DNA of 64,000 bases from Blautia massiliensis (ex Durand et al. 2017) (GCF_001487165.1 NZ_LN913006.1:1697651-1761650), one strand, 5' to 3'. Positions 24,257-35,649 are shown, numbered from the stretch's first letter. Program-made: numbers and translations. Notes: generated from the sequence alone by a model not told the origin.

Positions 24257-26524
24257 TTATTTCTCCGGTGTCAGATGCCAGATATCTCTGTTGTACTCTT
24301 CGATGGTTCTGTCTGAAGAGAAGTATCCTGCTTTTCCGATATTTACAAGCATTTTCTCTGCCCATGCGGTTCTGTCCTCATAATCGGACAGTGCCTGATC
24401 CTTCACCTTCGCATAATCCTCGAAGTCAAGAAGAGTCATGAACCAGTCTTTGCTTACGATCTCATGATGCAGTCTTCTTAAATGCTCCTCACTTCCAATA
24501 GAAAGAAGCTCGTTTCCTACGATAAAGTCTACTGCACGACGGATGCGCTCGTCTTTCTCATAAAAATCTCTGGAGCAGTAGTCAGCCTTTTCATAGTGTT
24601 CGATAACCTGCTCACTGGACTCTCCGAAGATATAGATATTATCCTTGCCTACCAGCTGGCTGATCTCCACATTTGCACCATCCATGGTTCCCAGTGTTAC
24701 AGCACCGTTGAGCATGAACTTCATGTTTCCTGTTCCGCTGGCCTCCTTGGAAGCAAGAGAGATCTGCTCGGAGATATCGCAGGCAGGGATCAGCTTCTCT
24801 GCTGCACTTACGTTGTAATTTTCCACCATAACAACTTTCATGTACGGGGAAACCTCCGGATCATTGTTGATAAGCTCCTGTAAGCAGAGAAGCAGGTGGA
24901 TAATATCCTTTGCGATAACGTATGCAGGAGCTGCCTTTGCACCAAAGATAAAGGTTACCGGGCGCTGCGGCTTCTCGCCTGCCTTGATCTTCAGGTAACG
25001 GTCAATGATGTAAAGTGCGTTCAGCTGCTGACGTTTGTACTCATGAAGACGTTTGATCTGGATATCATAAACACTGTGTGTGTTGATCTCTTCACCTGTG
25101 TTGGCTTTGATAAACTCCGCACATCTCTTCTTTGCATCCTGCTTGATCTTAAGGATATTTGCAAGAACGTCCTGATTTCCCTTGAAGCCAAGCATCTTGT
25201 CAAGCTCAAAGGAATCCTTGCGGAAGCCGTCACCGATCATGGATGTGATGTACTCTGTCAGCGGATGGTTGCAGTGAAGGAGCCATCTGCGGAAGGTGAT
25301 TCCGTTTGTCTTGTTATTGAATTTCTCCGGATAGATCTCATAGAACTGATGAAGCTCTGTCTCCTTCAAGATATCGGTATGAAGGGATGCAACACCGTTG
25401 ATGGAAAATCCGTAGTGGATGTCCATATGTGCCATGTGTACCAGGTCATTCTTATCGATGATGGCAAGATTTTCCTGCGGATATTTTGCTTTGATACGCT
25501 CGTCCAGCTTGCGGATGATCGGCATCAGATGCGGAACAACTTCCTCAAGATAGGAGATCGGCCATTTCTCAAGTGCCTCTGCAAGAATGGTATGGTTGGT
25601 ATAAGCGCATACATGAGATACGATCTCGCATGCCTCCTCGAACTCGATTCCACGCTCTGTGAGGAGACGGATAAGCTCCGGAATTACCATACTCGGATGT
25701 GTATCGTTGATCTGGATCACTGCGTAATCGGCAAGGTCATGAAGATTGCAGCCTTTTGCTATTGCCTCATCCAGGATCAGCTGTGCCGCATTGCTTACCA
25801 TGAAGTACTGCTGATAGATACGAAGCTTTCTTCCTGCATCATCGCTGTCATCCGGATACAGGAACAGTGTCAGGTTGTGGAGCAGATCCCTCTTATCAAA
25901 GGAGATTCCCTCGCCTACAATGCTCTCATCTGCAATATCAATATCAAAAAGGCGAAGCTTAATCGCTTTGTTCTCATAGCCTGCAACATCAATATCATAC
26001 AGTGTGGATTTCAGCATAAAGCCCTTAAATGGGACATAATAGGAAACGCCTGCATCTGTAAGCCAGCTCTCCGGCTGGATCCAAGGATTCGGTGTCTCAA
26101 ACTGAAGATGATTCTTAAACTCCTGTTTGAAAAGTCCGAGGTGATAATTAAGTCCGATTCCTTCTCCCGGAAGTCCCAGAGTTGCAATGGAATCCAGGAA
26201 ACATGCTGCCAGACGGCCAAGTCCGCCGTTTCCGAGAGATGGCTCCGGCTCGATCTCCTCGATCATGGAAAGCTCTTTTCCGTTTTCTTTAAGATATTTC
26301 GCAACTTCATCATAAACGCCCAGATTGATCAGGTTGTTGGAAAGAAGCTTACCGATAAGGAACTCTGCGGAAATATAATAAATTTTCTTTTTTCCATCCT
26401 GGTAGCCGCGGCCCTTCAGCTGCTCCTTTGTCCAGGAGAGGAGTCCGTGATAGATTTCCTCGTTTGTACAATCTTTTACATTTTTATTATATTTGTCTTC
26501 AAATACTTTGCTTAATGTTTCCAT
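24257..26524 (-). CDS. glgP: Glycogen/starch/maltodextrin phosphorylase
   Basis: A 755-residue GT35 enzyme that releases glucose-1-phosphate from alpha-1,4-glucans. The N-terminal half has [20 protein letters not shown] and [17 protein letters not shown]. The PLP-binding region near residue 610 reads [19 protein letters not shown] followed by [12 protein letters not shown], with the cofactor lysine in the first part. It is slightly shorter than E. coli GlgP, within the bacterial range. AAAGGAGATCAAAA precedes the ATG. No other glycogen genes are adjacent; the next gene upstream, an AraC regulator 215 bp away, is separate. Confidence 0.96.
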   Translation of the reverse strand: METLSKVFEDKYNKNVKDCTNEEIYHGLLSWTKEQLKGRGYQDGKKKIYYISAEFLIGKLLSNNLINLGVYDEVAKYLKENGKELSMIEEIEPEPSLGNGGLGRLAACFLDSIATLGLPGEGIGLNYHLGLFKQEFKNHLQFETPNPWIQPESWLTDAGVSYYVPFKGFMLKSTLYDIDVAGYENKAIKLRLFDIDIADESIVGEGISFDKRDLLHNLTLFLYPDDSDDAGRKLRIYQQYFMVSNAAQLILDEAIAKGCNLHDLADYAVIQINDTHPSMVIPELIRLLTERGIEFEEACEIVSHVCAYTNHTILAEALEKWPISYLEEVVPHLMPIIRKLDERIKAKYPQENLAIIDKNDLVHMAHMDIHYGFSINGVASLHTDILKETELHQFYEIYPEKFNNKTNGITFRRWLLHCNHPLTEYITSMIGDGFRKDSFELDKMLGFKGNQDVLANILKIKQDAKKRCAEFIKANTGEEINTHSVYDIQIKRLHEYKRQQLNALYIIDRYLKIKAGEKPQRPVTFIFGAKAAPAYVIAKDIIHLLLCLQELINNDPEVSPYMKVVMVENYNVSAAEKLIPACDISEQISLASKEASGTGNMKFMLNGAVTLGTMDGANVEISQLVGKDNIYIFGESSEQVIEHYEKADYCSRDFYEKDERIRRAVDFIVGNELLSIGSEEHLRRLHHEIVSKDWFMTLLDFEDYAKVKDQALSDYEDRTAWAEKMLVNIGKAGYFSSDRTIEEYNRDIWHLTPEK

Positions 26525-26740
26525 TTTTGATCTCCTTTCATGGATCTTGATGGGATGAAATATGTTTTTACAAGGTTGTTTGCTTTGTTTTTGATGATAT
26601 TAGGATATCACGCATTTCTTTTCAAAAATATAACAATCCTGTCATGATATGCAAGATATTTGTCAGACTGTTTTTCACTTTTTACGATAGCTCTGCATAA
26701 AAACGTAACCGATACATATGCGGTTACTTCGGGAGCTTTC

Positions 26741-27658
26741 TCAGATCTGTCTCATACGCTTCCTGTACTTATGCGGTGAAACCTTATTGGACTGCTGAAA
26801 TTTCTTTATAAAATAACTTGTACTGTTAAATCCCACCTGCATGGCGATCTCCGTCACAGGTGCATCGGAATGCGTAAGAAGATACTTCGCCTTCTCCATA
26901 CGGAAGTCATTGATGTATTCCACCAGGGTTTTTCCCGTATACTGGCGGAAAAGCTTCATAAAATAATACTCACTGTAATTGGAAAGTCCGGAAAGCTCTG
27001 AAACGGTAAGATTCTCCTGGTAGTGAAGGCTGATATGATCCAGCACTTCCTTTACTGCTGCAAGGCTCTTGTTCTGCTCTGTGCTTACCGGGATAATATA
27101 ATGCTTCGTCAGCATCTCATAAAAGAAATCAAAAAACAGCATTTTCAGCTTCACATAAAAATATGGCTTCTTCTCCGTATGACAGTCATGGATCTCCAGA
27201 AAAATTTCCCGTAGCTTCTCATATCCGGAATCTCCCTCTTCTATATGATGGCAGAATTCTGCCTTGTTTTCTATTAATGGTGATACCACACATTCCTGGC
27301 AGATATCTCCCGGCTGACCTGCAAGGAAGCCCAGGCTGAAAACCACACTCTTATAATAAAGAGGCTTCTTAAGATCCGTGCACATACTATGGAGAACTCC
27401 GCAGTTCACGATCAGGATATCCCCCTTTTTCAGGCGGATGCTCTCCCGGTTCAGTCTGGCAAAGCCACTGCCTTTTTCAATATACATGATCTCCATCTCA
27501 CTGTGCCAGTGGTCATACAGTGCATGAAAGATTTCACAGTTCGCCATATAGGTTTCCACCGGCAGCTCAAAGGAACCGTGAGGGCTTAATTCTTTTAAAT
27601 TATCATCCACTTCGGATACGTGAAGAGGATTTTTTGCGGATGTGTCTGTTTCTGGCAT
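26741..27658 (-). CDS. AraC family regulator with cupin sensor domain
   Basis: A 305-residue protein. An N-terminal cupin-like ligand domain (about 30-150; HSEMEIMYIEKGSGFARLNR) is followed by a C-terminal AraC double helix-turn-helix (about 205-305; LSGLSNYSEYYFMKLFRQYT and VGFNSTSYFIKKFQQSNKVS). Such regulators usually respond to sugars. The ATG at 27658 with GGAGGAAATC is chosen over a 6-codon extension. It is divergent from the alcohol and aldehyde dehydrogenase genes and upstream of glgP, so either could be a target. Confidence 0.9.
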   Translation of the reverse strand: MPETDTSAKNPLHVSEVDDNLKELSPHGSFELPVETYMANCEIFHALYDHWHSEMEIMYIEKGSGFARLNRESIRLKKGDILIVNCGVLHSMCTDLKKPLYYKSVVFSLGFLAGQPGDICQECVVSPLIENKAEFCHHIEEGDSGYEKLREIFLEIHDCHTEKKPYFYVKLKMLFFDFFYEMLTKHYIIPVSTEQNKSLAAVKEVLDHISLHYQENLTVSELSGLSNYSEYYFMKLFRQYTGKTLVEYINDFRMEKAKYLLTHSDAPVTEIAMQVGFNSTSYFIKKFQQSNKVSPHKYRKRMRQI

Positions 27659-27865
27659 GATTTCCTCCGTGATCAATATCTATCCTGCGGACATTTGCCT
27701 TCCGCTGGATATCCAATCCTTACATAATGATTCTGTTTGACTCCCTTAGTGTAAAGGATATTTACAACCATGACAATATTATATTTCCTGTTTTCTTTTT
27801 TATGACGTTACGGTTACTCTGTTCTCAGCAACACGCTTCGCGATGCACTTCCATAAACGGCAATC

Positions 27866-27894
27866 TTGACTTTTCCCCTTCCAACTGCTATATA
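27866..27894 (+). promoter_or_regulatory. Promoter of the alcohol dehydrogenase gene
   Basis: TTGACT (27866-27871) and TATATA (27889-27894) are spaced 17 bases, with TGC just before the -10. Confidence 0.55.
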
Positions 27895-27942
27895 TAATAT
27901 TTAGAATAAAATAATTTGACTTTAAAAGGAAAAAAAACTACC

Positions 27943-29157
27943 ATGAATCCATTAAAAAAAGCTTACTGCCGGGTTTTCCAGAATGTCTTTAAATTCGCCC
28001 TTCCACTGCTTCCTTACCGCAATCCGAAGATCATCGGAAGCGTCAAAGGTATTCCGGAAGTTCTGGAAAAAAGAAACTATAACAATGTACTCATCATCAC
28101 AGATGCAGGGATCCGAAGCCTTGGCCTTACAGAAAGACTGGAGCAGACACTGAAGCGAAGCTGCATCTCTTACCACATCTACGACAAAACCGTTGCCAAT
28201 CCAACAACCGTCAATGTGGACGAAGCCCTTCACATGTATCTGGACAATGACTGCCAGGCGATCATCGGCTTCGGCGGAGGTTCCAGTATGGACTGTGCAA
28301 AAGCCACAGCAGCCCGCATTGCCAAGCCACACCAGTCTCTTGCTCAGATGAAGGGAATCCTGAAGATCCACAAAAAGCTTCCTCTTCTCATCGCCATCCC
28401 CACGACTGCAGGAACAGGAAGTGAAACAACACTTGCTGCTGTCATTACCGATGCAGAAACACGGCACAAATATGCCATCAACGATTTTCCGCTGATCCCA
28501 CGCTACGCAGTCCTTGACCCGAAAGTGACTTTAAGCCTTCCGCCGTTTATCACAGCTACCACCGGCATGGATGCCCTGACTCACGCGGTGGAAGCCTACA
28601 TTGGAAATTCCACTACACCTGGCACAAGAAAAAATGCCCTGGATGCTGTCAGACTGATCTTTGAAAATCTGGATACCGCCTACACAGACGGCAATAATAT
28701 TGAAGCAAGACGAAATATGCTCCGCGCCTCCTATTTCGCAGGCTGTGCCTTCACCAAATCCTACGTTGGATATGTCCACGCAATTGCACATTCCCTCGGC
28801 GGAAAATATAATGTTCCACATGGGCTTGCCAATGCAGTGATCCTTCCTATGGTACTGGAAACATACGGAGATTCCATCACTCACAAACTCCGCAACCTTG
28901 CCGTAACTGCCGGTCTCTGCGATAAACATGAGGACGATAAAACTGCTGCCCGGATGTTTATTGATGCAATAAAAGATATGAAAAAACGCTTTAGCATCGG
29001 AGACTATATTCCGGAAATCCAGGAAACAGACATCCCGGAGCTTGCCCATTACGCAGATAAAGAAGCCAATCCTCTGTACCCGGTTCCTGTACTGATGGAT
29101 GCCGGCGAACTTGAAACACTGTATTACAGACTGATGCCTCCGGCAGGCAATTGCTAA
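27943..29157 (+). CDS. Iron-containing alcohol dehydrogenase
   Basis: A 404-residue group III alcohol dehydrogenase. The N-terminal NAD-binding part has IIGFGGGSSMDCAKATAARI (about 105-124), and the iron-binding part carries MDALTHAVEAYIGN and YVHAIAHSLGGKYNVPHGLA with the metal histidines. These enzymes interconvert aldehydes or ketones and alcohols in fermentation. The ATG at 27943 is taken as the start, following AAAAGGA; an upstream TTG in frame would lie inside that site. The aldehyde dehydrogenase follows 70 bp downstream, so the pair could process an aldehyde in either direction. Its substrate is unknown. Confidence 0.92.
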   Translation: MNPLKKAYCRVFQNVFKFALPLLPYRNPKIIGSVKGIPEVLEKRNYNNVLIITDAGIRSLGLTERLEQTLKRSCISYHIYDKTVANPTTVNVDEALHMYLDNDCQAIIGFGGGSSMDCAKATAARIAKPHQSLAQMKGILKIHKKLPLLIAIPTTAGTGSETTLAAVITDAETRHKYAINDFPLIPRYAVLDPKVTLSLPPFITATTGMDALTHAVEAYIGNSTTPGTRKNALDAVRLIFENLDTAYTDGNNIEARRNMLRASYFAGCAFTKSYVGYVHAIAHSLGGKYNVPHGLANAVILPMVLETYGDSITHKLRNLAVTAGLCDKHEDDKTAARMFIDAIKDMKKRFSIGDYIPEIQETDIPELAHYADKEANPLYPVPVLMDAGELETLYYRLMPPAGNC

Positions 29158-29227
29158 AACAGCCATTGGCATAGAAAGATTTTTTCGATATTTCGAATAC
29201 AGTTTTTTCAGAAAGGACTACAATTCC

Positions 29228-30607
29228 ATGGAAAAAGAACAGATCAACCAGCTTTTAGATAAACAGCGCCAGTACTTCTACTCCGGCGCAACTCTTGACC
29301 TTGATTTTCGCATCAGCGCCCTGAAACGTCTCCGCGCTTCCATCCGGAAACACGAAGATCAGATCCACGCCGCGCTGAAAAATGATCTTGGAAAAAGTAA
29401 TTTCGAAAGCTATATGTGTGAGACCGGACTGGTGCTCTCCGAGATCACACATATGCTGAAAAATATCCGCTCCTACGCAAAAGAACAGACCGTTCCAACT
29501 CCACTGGCACAGTTCCATTCCCACAGTTTCCGCAAACCATCCCCCTACGGTGTGGTTCTCATTATGAGTCCGTGGAACTATCCGTTTCTTCTCACCATAG
29601 AACCACTGGTAGACGCCATTGCAGCCGGAAACACAGTCATCCTGAAACCAAGCGCCTACTCACCGGCAACAAGTGAAGTGATCCGTCTTCTCATCCATGA
29701 ATGTTTCGATGAAAAATACGTTGCAACTGTCACAGGCGGACGTGCGGAAAACACACATCTTCTCAGTCTGCACTTTGATTACATCTTCTTCACGGGAAGC
29801 CAGTCTGTGGGAAAAGAGGTCATGAGAAAGGCTTCCGAACACCTCACACCAGTCACTCTGGAGCTGGGTGGAAAAAGCCCCTGCATCGTGGACAAAACAG
29901 CCAATCTCCGCCTTGCGGCAAAACGTATCGTATTCGGCAAGTTCCTGAACTGTGGCCAGACCTGCGTGGCTCCGGACTACATCTACTGTGATCCGGAGAT
30001 CAAAGAAGCCCTGGTCGCAGAGCTTCGCAGACAGATCACACGCCAGTATGGAAAAGAAGCACTGAAGAACCGGAATTATGGAAAGATCATCAACGAAAAG
30101 CATTTCGACCGTATCAACAGTCTGATCGATCCTTCCAAAACTGTCTGCGGCGGTGGTTCCAACCGTGAAACACTTCAGATCGAGCCGACGGTTCTTGATA
30201 ACGTAACCTTCGAAGATCCGGTCATGCAGCAGGAAATCTTCGGTCCGGTACTTCCGGTCCTCACCTATGACTCTCTCGGAGGTGCCGTAACAAAGATCAA
30301 TTCCATGGCACATCCGCTGGCTCTTTATATCTTCACCGAAGATGAAAAAAATGCCCGGGAAGTTACTTCCCGATGTGGTTTCGGCGGTGGCTGTATCAAC
30401 GATGTCCTCATACATCTGGCAACCAGCAATATGGGCTTCGGCGGCTTTGGTGAAAGCGGCATGGGATCCTATCATGGCATCGACGGCTTCCGGACATTCT
30501 CTCATTATAAGAGTATTGTAGATAAAAAGACCTGGATCGATCTTCCTATGCGGTATCAGAAATATCGGAAGATTTATGAGAAAATGGTACGGTTGTTTAT
30601 GCGTTAG
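29228..30607 (+). CDS. NAD(P)-dependent aldehyde dehydrogenase
   Basis: A 459-residue aldehyde dehydrogenase of the short class 3-like type. The NAD-binding region has MSPWNYPFLLTIEPLVDAIA and ILKPSAYSPATSEV. The catalytic glutamate is in TLELGGKSPCIV, and the catalytic cysteine in NCGQTCVAPDYIY is near residue 240. C-terminal INDVLIHLATSNMGFGGFGE is typical of the class that oxidises fatty or aromatic aldehydes to acids. GAAAGGACT precedes the ATG. It is probably co-transcribed with the alcohol dehydrogenase. Confidence 0.93.
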   Translation: MEKEQINQLLDKQRQYFYSGATLDLDFRISALKRLRASIRKHEDQIHAALKNDLGKSNFESYMCETGLVLSEITHMLKNIRSYAKEQTVPTPLAQFHSHSFRKPSPYGVVLIMSPWNYPFLLTIEPLVDAIAAGNTVILKPSAYSPATSEVIRLLIHECFDEKYVATVTGGRAENTHLLSLHFDYIFFTGSQSVGKEVMRKASEHLTPVTLELGGKSPCIVDKTANLRLAAKRIVFGKFLNCGQTCVAPDYIYCDPEIKEALVAELRRQITRQYGKEALKNRNYGKIINEKHFDRINSLIDPSKTVCGGGSNRETLQIEPTVLDNVTFEDPVMQQEIFGPVLPVLTYDSLGGAVTKINSMAHPLALYIFTEDEKNAREVTSRCGFGGGCINDVLIHLATSNMGFGGFGESGMGSYHGIDGFRTFSHYKSIVDKKTWIDLPMRYQKYRKIYEKMVRLFMR

Positions 30608-30615
30608 ATATAAAG

Positions 30616-30644
30616 GGAGGGCGCTACCTGATGCATCGCCCTCC
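30616..30644. terminator. GC-rich hairpin between convergent genes
   Basis: GGAGGGCG and CGCCCTCC form a perfect 8-bp stem with a 13-base loop between the aldehyde dehydrogenase and GH3 genes. T-runs are poor, so it is a weak terminator candidate on either strand. Confidence 0.45.
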
Positions 30645-30664
30645 TGTTACTTTAGATTTTCTTA

Positions 30665-32758
30665 TTATTTTTCCCAGATGATCTTTACCGGCATGATCCC
30701 GGTCAGTTCTTTGCTTTTTTCATCCGGCTGGCTGCAGCCTGCATAAATTTCAAATTTCTTTCCTTCTTCCATCCGTTTTCCTGTTTCATCTACTACGGTG
30801 AATGCTTTTTCCCATATTGGGATTTCTATTTTTCGGCATTCTCCCGCCTTCAGGAATATCCGATGAAAACCGGCCAGCATCGGATTTGGAATGGCATTTT
30901 TGCTGTCGATATTTTTTACATAAATCTGAACAACATCCTCTGTATCATATGCGCCGTTATTCTGCACTTCTACCTCCACGTTTATCTTCTGTCCACATGT
31001 TTTGACCTCTGCTTTATCTACTGCCACCTTACTGTACGTCAGACCATATCCAAAAGGAAACTGTGCTTTTCGTTCCATATAGCGATATGTTCTGCCTTTC
31101 ATGGAATAATCGGTAAAATCCGGAAGTTCTTCCAGGCTTTCATAAAATGTCACCGGAAGTTTTCCTGATGGCGAGATTTCTCCAAACAGTACCTTTGCCG
31201 CTGCCTTCCCGCCCTGGCATCCAGGGTACCACAGCATCATGACGGCATCAAATTTCTCTGCCGCATATTTCAGATTAAGGTCACTTCCTGCCAGCAGACA
31301 GAATACTACCGGTTTTCCTGTGTCTGCGATTGCTTCCATCAGTTCTCGCTGTACTCCGGGAAGTTCAATATCTTCTTTATCTCCCGATACATAGCTGTTT
31401 CCGGTGTCTCCCTCTTCTCCTTCCAGTGTCTCATCCAGTCCCATACATAAGATCACCACATCGCTGTTTTCCGCAACCACCTTCGCTTCCGCAATACGAT
31501 CTCTGGTAAACGCAAGGTGCTCCGTCCGGTCTCGGAACAGATCACAGCCTCTGGAAGTAAGGATCCTTACATCGTCTCCCACATAATCCTGGATGCCTTC
31601 CTGTATGGTAATATACCTGGAAGCTGTCCCGTGATAATTGCCGATCAGCGCCTGTCTGCTGTCCGCATTTGGTCCGATGATCCCTATTGTTTTCAGTTTT
31701 TCTTTATCAAGCGGAAGAATCCCGTTATTTTTCAGCAGAACAAAGCTTTTTTCCGCTGCTTTCTCCGCTGCATCCAGATGCCTGGGAGATTCTACCTCCA
31801 GATAGGAGATATTGTCATATTCGCTTCCATCAAACAACCCCAGCAGATACCTTGTGGTAAAAAGCCGCACTGTTGCCCGGGTTATGGTTTCTTCTGTGAC
31901 AAGCCCCTTTTCGTATGCCTTCATAATGTGAAGATAGGTATTTCCACAATTCAGGTCACAGCCATTATTAATAGCCAGTGCTGCAGATTCAACGGCTGTA
32001 TCCGTTACCATATGGTGTTCATGAAAATCACGGATTGCCCAGCAGTCTGATACAAAATGCCCCTGAAATTTCCATTCGCCTCTGAGTTTTTTCTGTAATG
32101 TGGGACTTCCGCAGCAGGGTTCCCCGTTTGTCCGGTTATAAGCTCCCATAACCGCTTCTACTTTGGCTTCTTTTACCAGACCTTCGAATGCCGGCAAATA
32201 CGTTTCTTCCATATCTTTTGCGGATGCTTCCGCATCAAATTCATGACGGAGTGCCTCCGGCCCGGAATGTACTGCAAAATGTTTGGCACAGGCTGCTGCC
32301 TTCATTGTATCCCCATTTCCCTGAAGTGCTTTTACAAAGGAAACTCCCAGTTCTTTTGTAAGATACGGATCTTCCCCATAAGTTTCATGGCCTCTACCCC
32401 ATCGTGGATCACGGAAAATATTGACATTAGGAGACCAGAACGTCAATCCCTTATAAATATCTCTGTCACCGTTTACGGAATATGCATTATACTTTGCTCT
32501 GCCCTCTGTTGCCACGATACCGGCCATCTCTGCCACACTTTTCCGGTCAAAAGCAGCCGCCATTCCGATCGCCTGTGGAAAAACCGTTGCCTGCCCTGCT
32601 CTGGCAACACCGTGAAGTCCCTCATTCCACCAGTTATACGCCGGAATTCCCAATCTTTTTATTGCAGGTGCATCGTACCTTAACTGACTGGCCTTTTCCT
32701 CCAGAGTCATCCTGGCAACCAGCGCTTCTGCTTTCTTCTTTGCTTCTTCCCGATTCAT
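30665..32758 (-). CDS. Glycoside hydrolase family 3 (beta-glucosidase/beta-xylosidase type)
   Basis: A 697-residue cytoplasmic glycosidase without signal peptide. The N-terminal barrel begins MTLEEKASQLRYDAPAIKRL and has YNWWNEGLHGVARAG, a motif more typical of GH3 beta-xylosidases than glucosidases. FWSPNVNIFRDPRWGRGHET and the nucleophile aspartate in GHFVSDCWAIRDFHEHH follow. The second domain (about 340-560) and a C-terminal fibronectin-III-like domain complete the family order. It removes terminal beta-linked sugars from imported oligosaccharides; xylosides are favoured but glucosides cannot be excluded. The ATG at 32758 follows GGAGGAAATTGGGG and is preferred to a GTG inside that site. 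Confidence 0.9.
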   Translation of the reverse strand: MNREEAKKKAEALVARMTLEEKASQLRYDAPAIKRLGIPAYNWWNEGLHGVARAGQATVFPQAIGMAAAFDRKSVAEMAGIVATEGRAKYNAYSVNGDRDIYKGLTFWSPNVNIFRDPRWGRGHETYGEDPYLTKELGVSFVKALQGNGDTMKAAACAKHFAVHSGPEALRHEFDAEASAKDMEETYLPAFEGLVKEAKVEAVMGAYNRTNGEPCCGSPTLQKKLRGEWKFQGHFVSDCWAIRDFHEHHMVTDTAVESAALAINNGCDLNCGNTYLHIMKAYEKGLVTEETITRATVRLFTTRYLLGLFDGSEYDNISYLEVESPRHLDAAEKAAEKSFVLLKNNGILPLDKEKLKTIGIIGPNADSRQALIGNYHGTASRYITIQEGIQDYVGDDVRILTSRGCDLFRDRTEHLAFTRDRIAEAKVVAENSDVVILCMGLDETLEGEEGDTGNSYVSGDKEDIELPGVQRELMEAIADTGKPVVFCLLAGSDLNLKYAAEKFDAVMMLWYPGCQGGKAAAKVLFGEISPSGKLPVTFYESLEELPDFTDYSMKGRTYRYMERKAQFPFGYGLTYSKVAVDKAEVKTCGQKINVEVEVQNNGAYDTEDVVQIYVKNIDSKNAIPNPMLAGFHRIFLKAGECRKIEIPIWEKAFTVVDETGKRMEEGKKFEIYAGCSQPDEKSKELTGIMPVKIIWEK

Positions 32759-32860
32759 CCCCAATTTCCTCCTCACCTTTTTTTATATCATCTATCATTT
32801 GGTCTCTGACTGTCAAGTAGATATTTCCTGCAATTTTTCCGGCCTCTGTTCAGAGCAGAA

Positions 32861-32903
32861 AAAAATCTGCTTTACCCTTTCTTTGGGATAAAGCAGATTT
32901 TTA
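32861..32903 (-). terminator. Intrinsic terminator of the trp operon
   Basis: AAAAATCTGCTTTA pairs with TAAAGCAGATTTTT, extended by partial CCC/GGG pairing, with T-runs on the outgoing minus strand. It lies 40 bases after the trpA stop codon. Confidence 0.8.
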
Positions 32904-32942
32904 TTACACTTTGTGATCTGTGTTCCAATTTCAGCCGGGAAC

Positions 32943-33716
32943 TTATCTGATTGCATCCTTCATCTCTTTCACATAAGCCTTCACCTTCGGCACGCAGTCT
33001 TTGCCGTAGGCACCACAGAGCTTCACGATCGCAGATCCTACAATGGCACCGTCTGACTGATCTGCCATTTTTTTTGCCTGCTCCGGTGTGGAGATTCCGA
33101 ATCCTACTGCACATGGAATGTCTTTCTGAGCTTTTACTAATTTCACCATAGCTCCGATATCTGTGGTAATGCTGGTACGCATTCCTGTTACACCAAGGGA
33201 AGATACGCAGTAAACAAAGCCTTCCGCCTCTTTTGCGATCATGGCGATCCGCTCATGGGAGGTCGGTGCGATCAGGGAGATCAGGTCAAGGCCGTACTGT
33301 TTACACACAACATCAAACTCTTCTTTTTCCTCAAACGGAACATCCGGAAGAATCAGTCCATCCATTCCAACTTCCGCTGCTTTCTTGATAAAACGCTCTG
33401 TTCCGTAAGAAAATACTACGTTTGCGTAGGTCATGAATACCATTGGGATTTTTGTATTTTTACGGATTTTTTCTACCATTGCAAAAACTTTATCTGTAGT
33501 CACGCCGCCTGCAAGTGCCCGGACATTAGCTTCCTGGATCACAGGTCCCTCTGCGGTAGGATCTGAGAACGGGATCCCAAGCTCGATCAGATCTGCTCCT
33601 GCTTCTTCCATTGCATAAACCAGCTGCTCTGTTACCTCCAGAGACGGATCTCCGCAGGTTAAAAAAGGAATAAATGCTTTTCCGTTTGCAAATGCTTCTG
33701 TAATTCTCTTATTCAT
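32943..33716 (-). CDS. trpA: Tryptophan synthase alpha chain
   Basis: A 257-residue TIM-barrel enzyme that cleaves indole-glycerol phosphate to indole and glyceraldehyde-3-phosphate. [20 protein letters not shown] starts the barrel. The catalytic glutamate is in [20 protein letters not shown] (about residue 46), and the catalytic aspartate region [11 protein letters not shown] is present. The start at 33716 follows GGGGAGGATATT; the gene overlaps the end of trpB by 8 bases. Last gene of trpEGDCFBA. Confidence 0.97.
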   Translation of the reverse strand: MNKRITEAFANGKAFIPFLTCGDPSLEVTEQLVYAMEEAGADLIELGIPFSDPTAEGPVIQEANVRALAGGVTTDKVFAMVEKIRKNTKIPMVFMTYANVVFSYGTERFIKKAAEVGMDGLILPDVPFEEKEEFDVVCKQYGLDLISLIAPTSHERIAMIAKEAEGFVYCVSSLGVTGMRTSITTDIGAMVKLVKAQKDIPCAVGFGISTPEQAKKMADQSDGAIVGSAIVKLCGAYGKDCVPKVKAYVKEMKDAIR

Positions 33717-34893
33717 GAATATCCTCCCCTCTGTAGCGGGCAATTGCCGCACAGTCCTTATCTCCACGTCCTGAAATGGTAACTACCATGATCTTGTCCT
33801 TTCCAAGTGTCGGTGCGATCTTTTTCGCATAGGCCACTGCGTGGGCACTTTCAATCGCAGGAATGATTCCTTCTGTTCTGGAAAGATATTCAAAAGCCTC
33901 TACTGCTTCGTCATCTGTAACAGGAACGTACTCTGCTCTTCCGATATCATAAAGGTGTGCATGCTCCGGACCTACACCCGGATAATCAAGACCTGCGGAG
34001 ATGGAGTATACCGGTGCGATCTGTCCGTATTCATCCTGGCAGAAGTAAGATTTCATACCATGGAAGATTCCGAGACGACCGGTTGCAATGGTTGCCGCAG
34101 TCTCCGCAGTATTCACGCCACGTCCTGCCGCCTCACAGCCGATGAGACGAACGTCTTTGTCCTCAATGAAATTGTAGAAGGTTCCGATAGCATTGGAGCC
34201 GCCGCCTACACAAGCCAGGACAACATCCGGAAGTCTGCCCTCTTTTTCCAGCATCTGTTCTTTGATTTCCTTGGAGATCACGGCCTGGAAATCACGTACG
34301 ATGGTCGGGAACGGGTGCGGGCCCATAACAGATCCCAGTACATAATGGGTATCTGCAATACGGTTTGTCCACTCACGCATGGTCTCGGAAACGGCATCCT
34401 TTAAGGTTGCGGTTCCGCTTGTGACTGCATGGACCTTTGCTCCGAGGAGACGCATTTTATATACGTTCAGAGCCTGACGCTCGGTGTCCTCTTTTCCCAT
34501 GAATACCTCACATTCCATTCCCATCAGTGCTGCTGCGGTTGCAGTTGCAACACCGTGCTGGCCGGCTCCTGTCTCTGCGATGACACGGGTCTTGCCCATT
34601 TTTTTTGCCAGGAGCACCTGACCAAGTACGTTGTTGATCTTGTGGGCTCCTGTGTGGTTTAAGTCTTCTCTTTTCAGATAGATCTTGGCTCCGCCAAGGT
34701 CCTCGGTCATATGTGCCGCATAGTAAAGACGGGATGGTCTTCCTGCGTATTCATTGAGAAGCTCTGTGAGCTCACGGTTGAATTCCGGATCGTTTTTGTA
34801 ATGGTTGTATGCTTCCTCAAGCTCCAGAACGGCGTTCATCAGTGTTTCCGGGATGTACTGTCCGCCATGGATGCCGAATCTTCCTTTTGACAT
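33709..34893 (-). CDS. trpB: Tryptophan synthase beta chain
   Basis: A 394-residue PLP enzyme that joins indole and serine to give tryptophan. The PLP lysine lies in [20 protein letters not shown] (about residue 87), with [17 protein letters not shown] and the phosphate loop [13 protein letters not shown] conserved. This is the TrpB1 type that works in complex with TrpA. AGGAGGAAATATAAC precedes the ATG, which lies one base after the trpF stop codon. Confidence 0.98.
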   Translation of the reverse strand: MSKGRFGIHGGQYIPETLMNAVLELEEAYNHYKNDPEFNRELTELLNEYAGRPSRLYYAAHMTEDLGGAKIYLKREDLNHTGAHKINNVLGQVLLAKKMGKTRVIAETGAGQHGVATATAAALMGMECEVFMGKEDTERQALNVYKMRLLGAKVHAVTSGTATLKDAVSETMREWTNRIADTHYVLGSVMGPHPFPTIVRDFQAVISKEIKEQMLEKEGRLPDVVLACVGGGSNAIGTFYNFIEDKDVRLIGCEAAGRGVNTAETAATIATGRLGIFHGMKSYFCQDEYGQIAPVYSISAGLDYPGVGPEHAHLYDIGRAEYVPVTDDEAVEAFEYLSRTEGIIPAIESAHAVAYAKKIAPTLGKDKIMVVTISGRGDKDCAAIARYRGEDIHE

Positions 34894-34894
34894 G

Positions 34895-35542
34895 TTATAT
34901 TTCCTCCTTTATGTTCCTTACTGCGTATACTGCTTCTAATATTTTATCCGGATCTTTGTGACCGTCGGTTTCTACACTACTGCTTAAATCTACTGCCCAG
35001 GGGTGAAGCAGATGTATGGCCGATTCCAGATTTTCACAGCCCAGACCTCCTGCCAGAAACCAGGGCCGTTTGATCGCCGGTACCAGACTCCAGTCGAAAG
35101 TTTCTCCTGTTCCTCCTGCGCCCTGATCCAGCAGAATATAGTCTGCTTCCGAACGGATCGCTTTCTTTATATCTGCTTCTGTTTTTATGGAAAAAGCCTT
35201 TATCAGAAGCTGGTCTGTCATGGTCTTAAGCTGTCTGATATAATTCTCGTCCTCCTGGCCGTGAAGCTGTGCCAGTGCGATGGTTCCCTCGTTTAAAAGC
35301 TGTGCGGGAAGCTCCACCGGTGCATTGACGAATACGCCTACCGGCAAAATGCTATCATCCAGTTCTTCCCGGAAAGCCTTCAATTGCTCCACGGTGACGT
35401 TTCTTCTGCTTTTTGGGAATTCTACAATGAATCCTGCAAAGTCCGGTTTAGCCTGGTTCACTGCCTGGATATCTTCCGGGCGGGTCAGGCCGCAGATCTT
35501 GATCCTGGTTCTGCTCCCATGTTTCAACGGTTGTTCTCTCAT
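34895..35542 (-). CDS. trpF: Phosphoribosylanthranilate isomerase
   Basis: A 215-residue TIM barrel. The start segment [20 protein letters not shown] carries the catalytic cysteine, with [25 protein letters not shown] and [10 protein letters not shown] as later barrel motifs. It isomerises phosphoribosylanthranilate to the ribulose form. The ATG at 35542 has only a weak ribosome binding site; it is kept because no better start precedes the conserved core. It is not fused to trpC, from which it is separated by 107 bp. Confidence 0.95.
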   Translation of the reverse strand: MREQPLKHGSRTRIKICGLTRPEDIQAVNQAKPDFAGFIVEFPKSRRNVTVEQLKAFREELDDSILPVGVFVNAPVELPAQLLNEGTIALAQLHGQEDENYIRQLKTMTDQLLIKAFSIKTEADIKKAIRSEADYILLDQGAGGTGETFDWSLVPAIKRPWFLAGGLGCENLESAIHLLHPWAVDLSSSVETDGHKDPDKILEAVYAVRNIKEEI

Positions 35543-35649
35543 ATTCAGCCAATCCTGCCCTTTCTGTCTGACCCTGCCCCTTCCTGTTTCGTTACTATTT
35601 GCTGCTGGTCAGCTCTGTTACTTATTTGCTCTATCCTTTCGTTTGGCCT

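Noticed and set aside
24896-26515. 539-codon plus-strand frame opposite glgP
   Set aside because: Antisense shadow of glgP; composition is unlike real proteins and no promoter or ribosome binding site precedes it.
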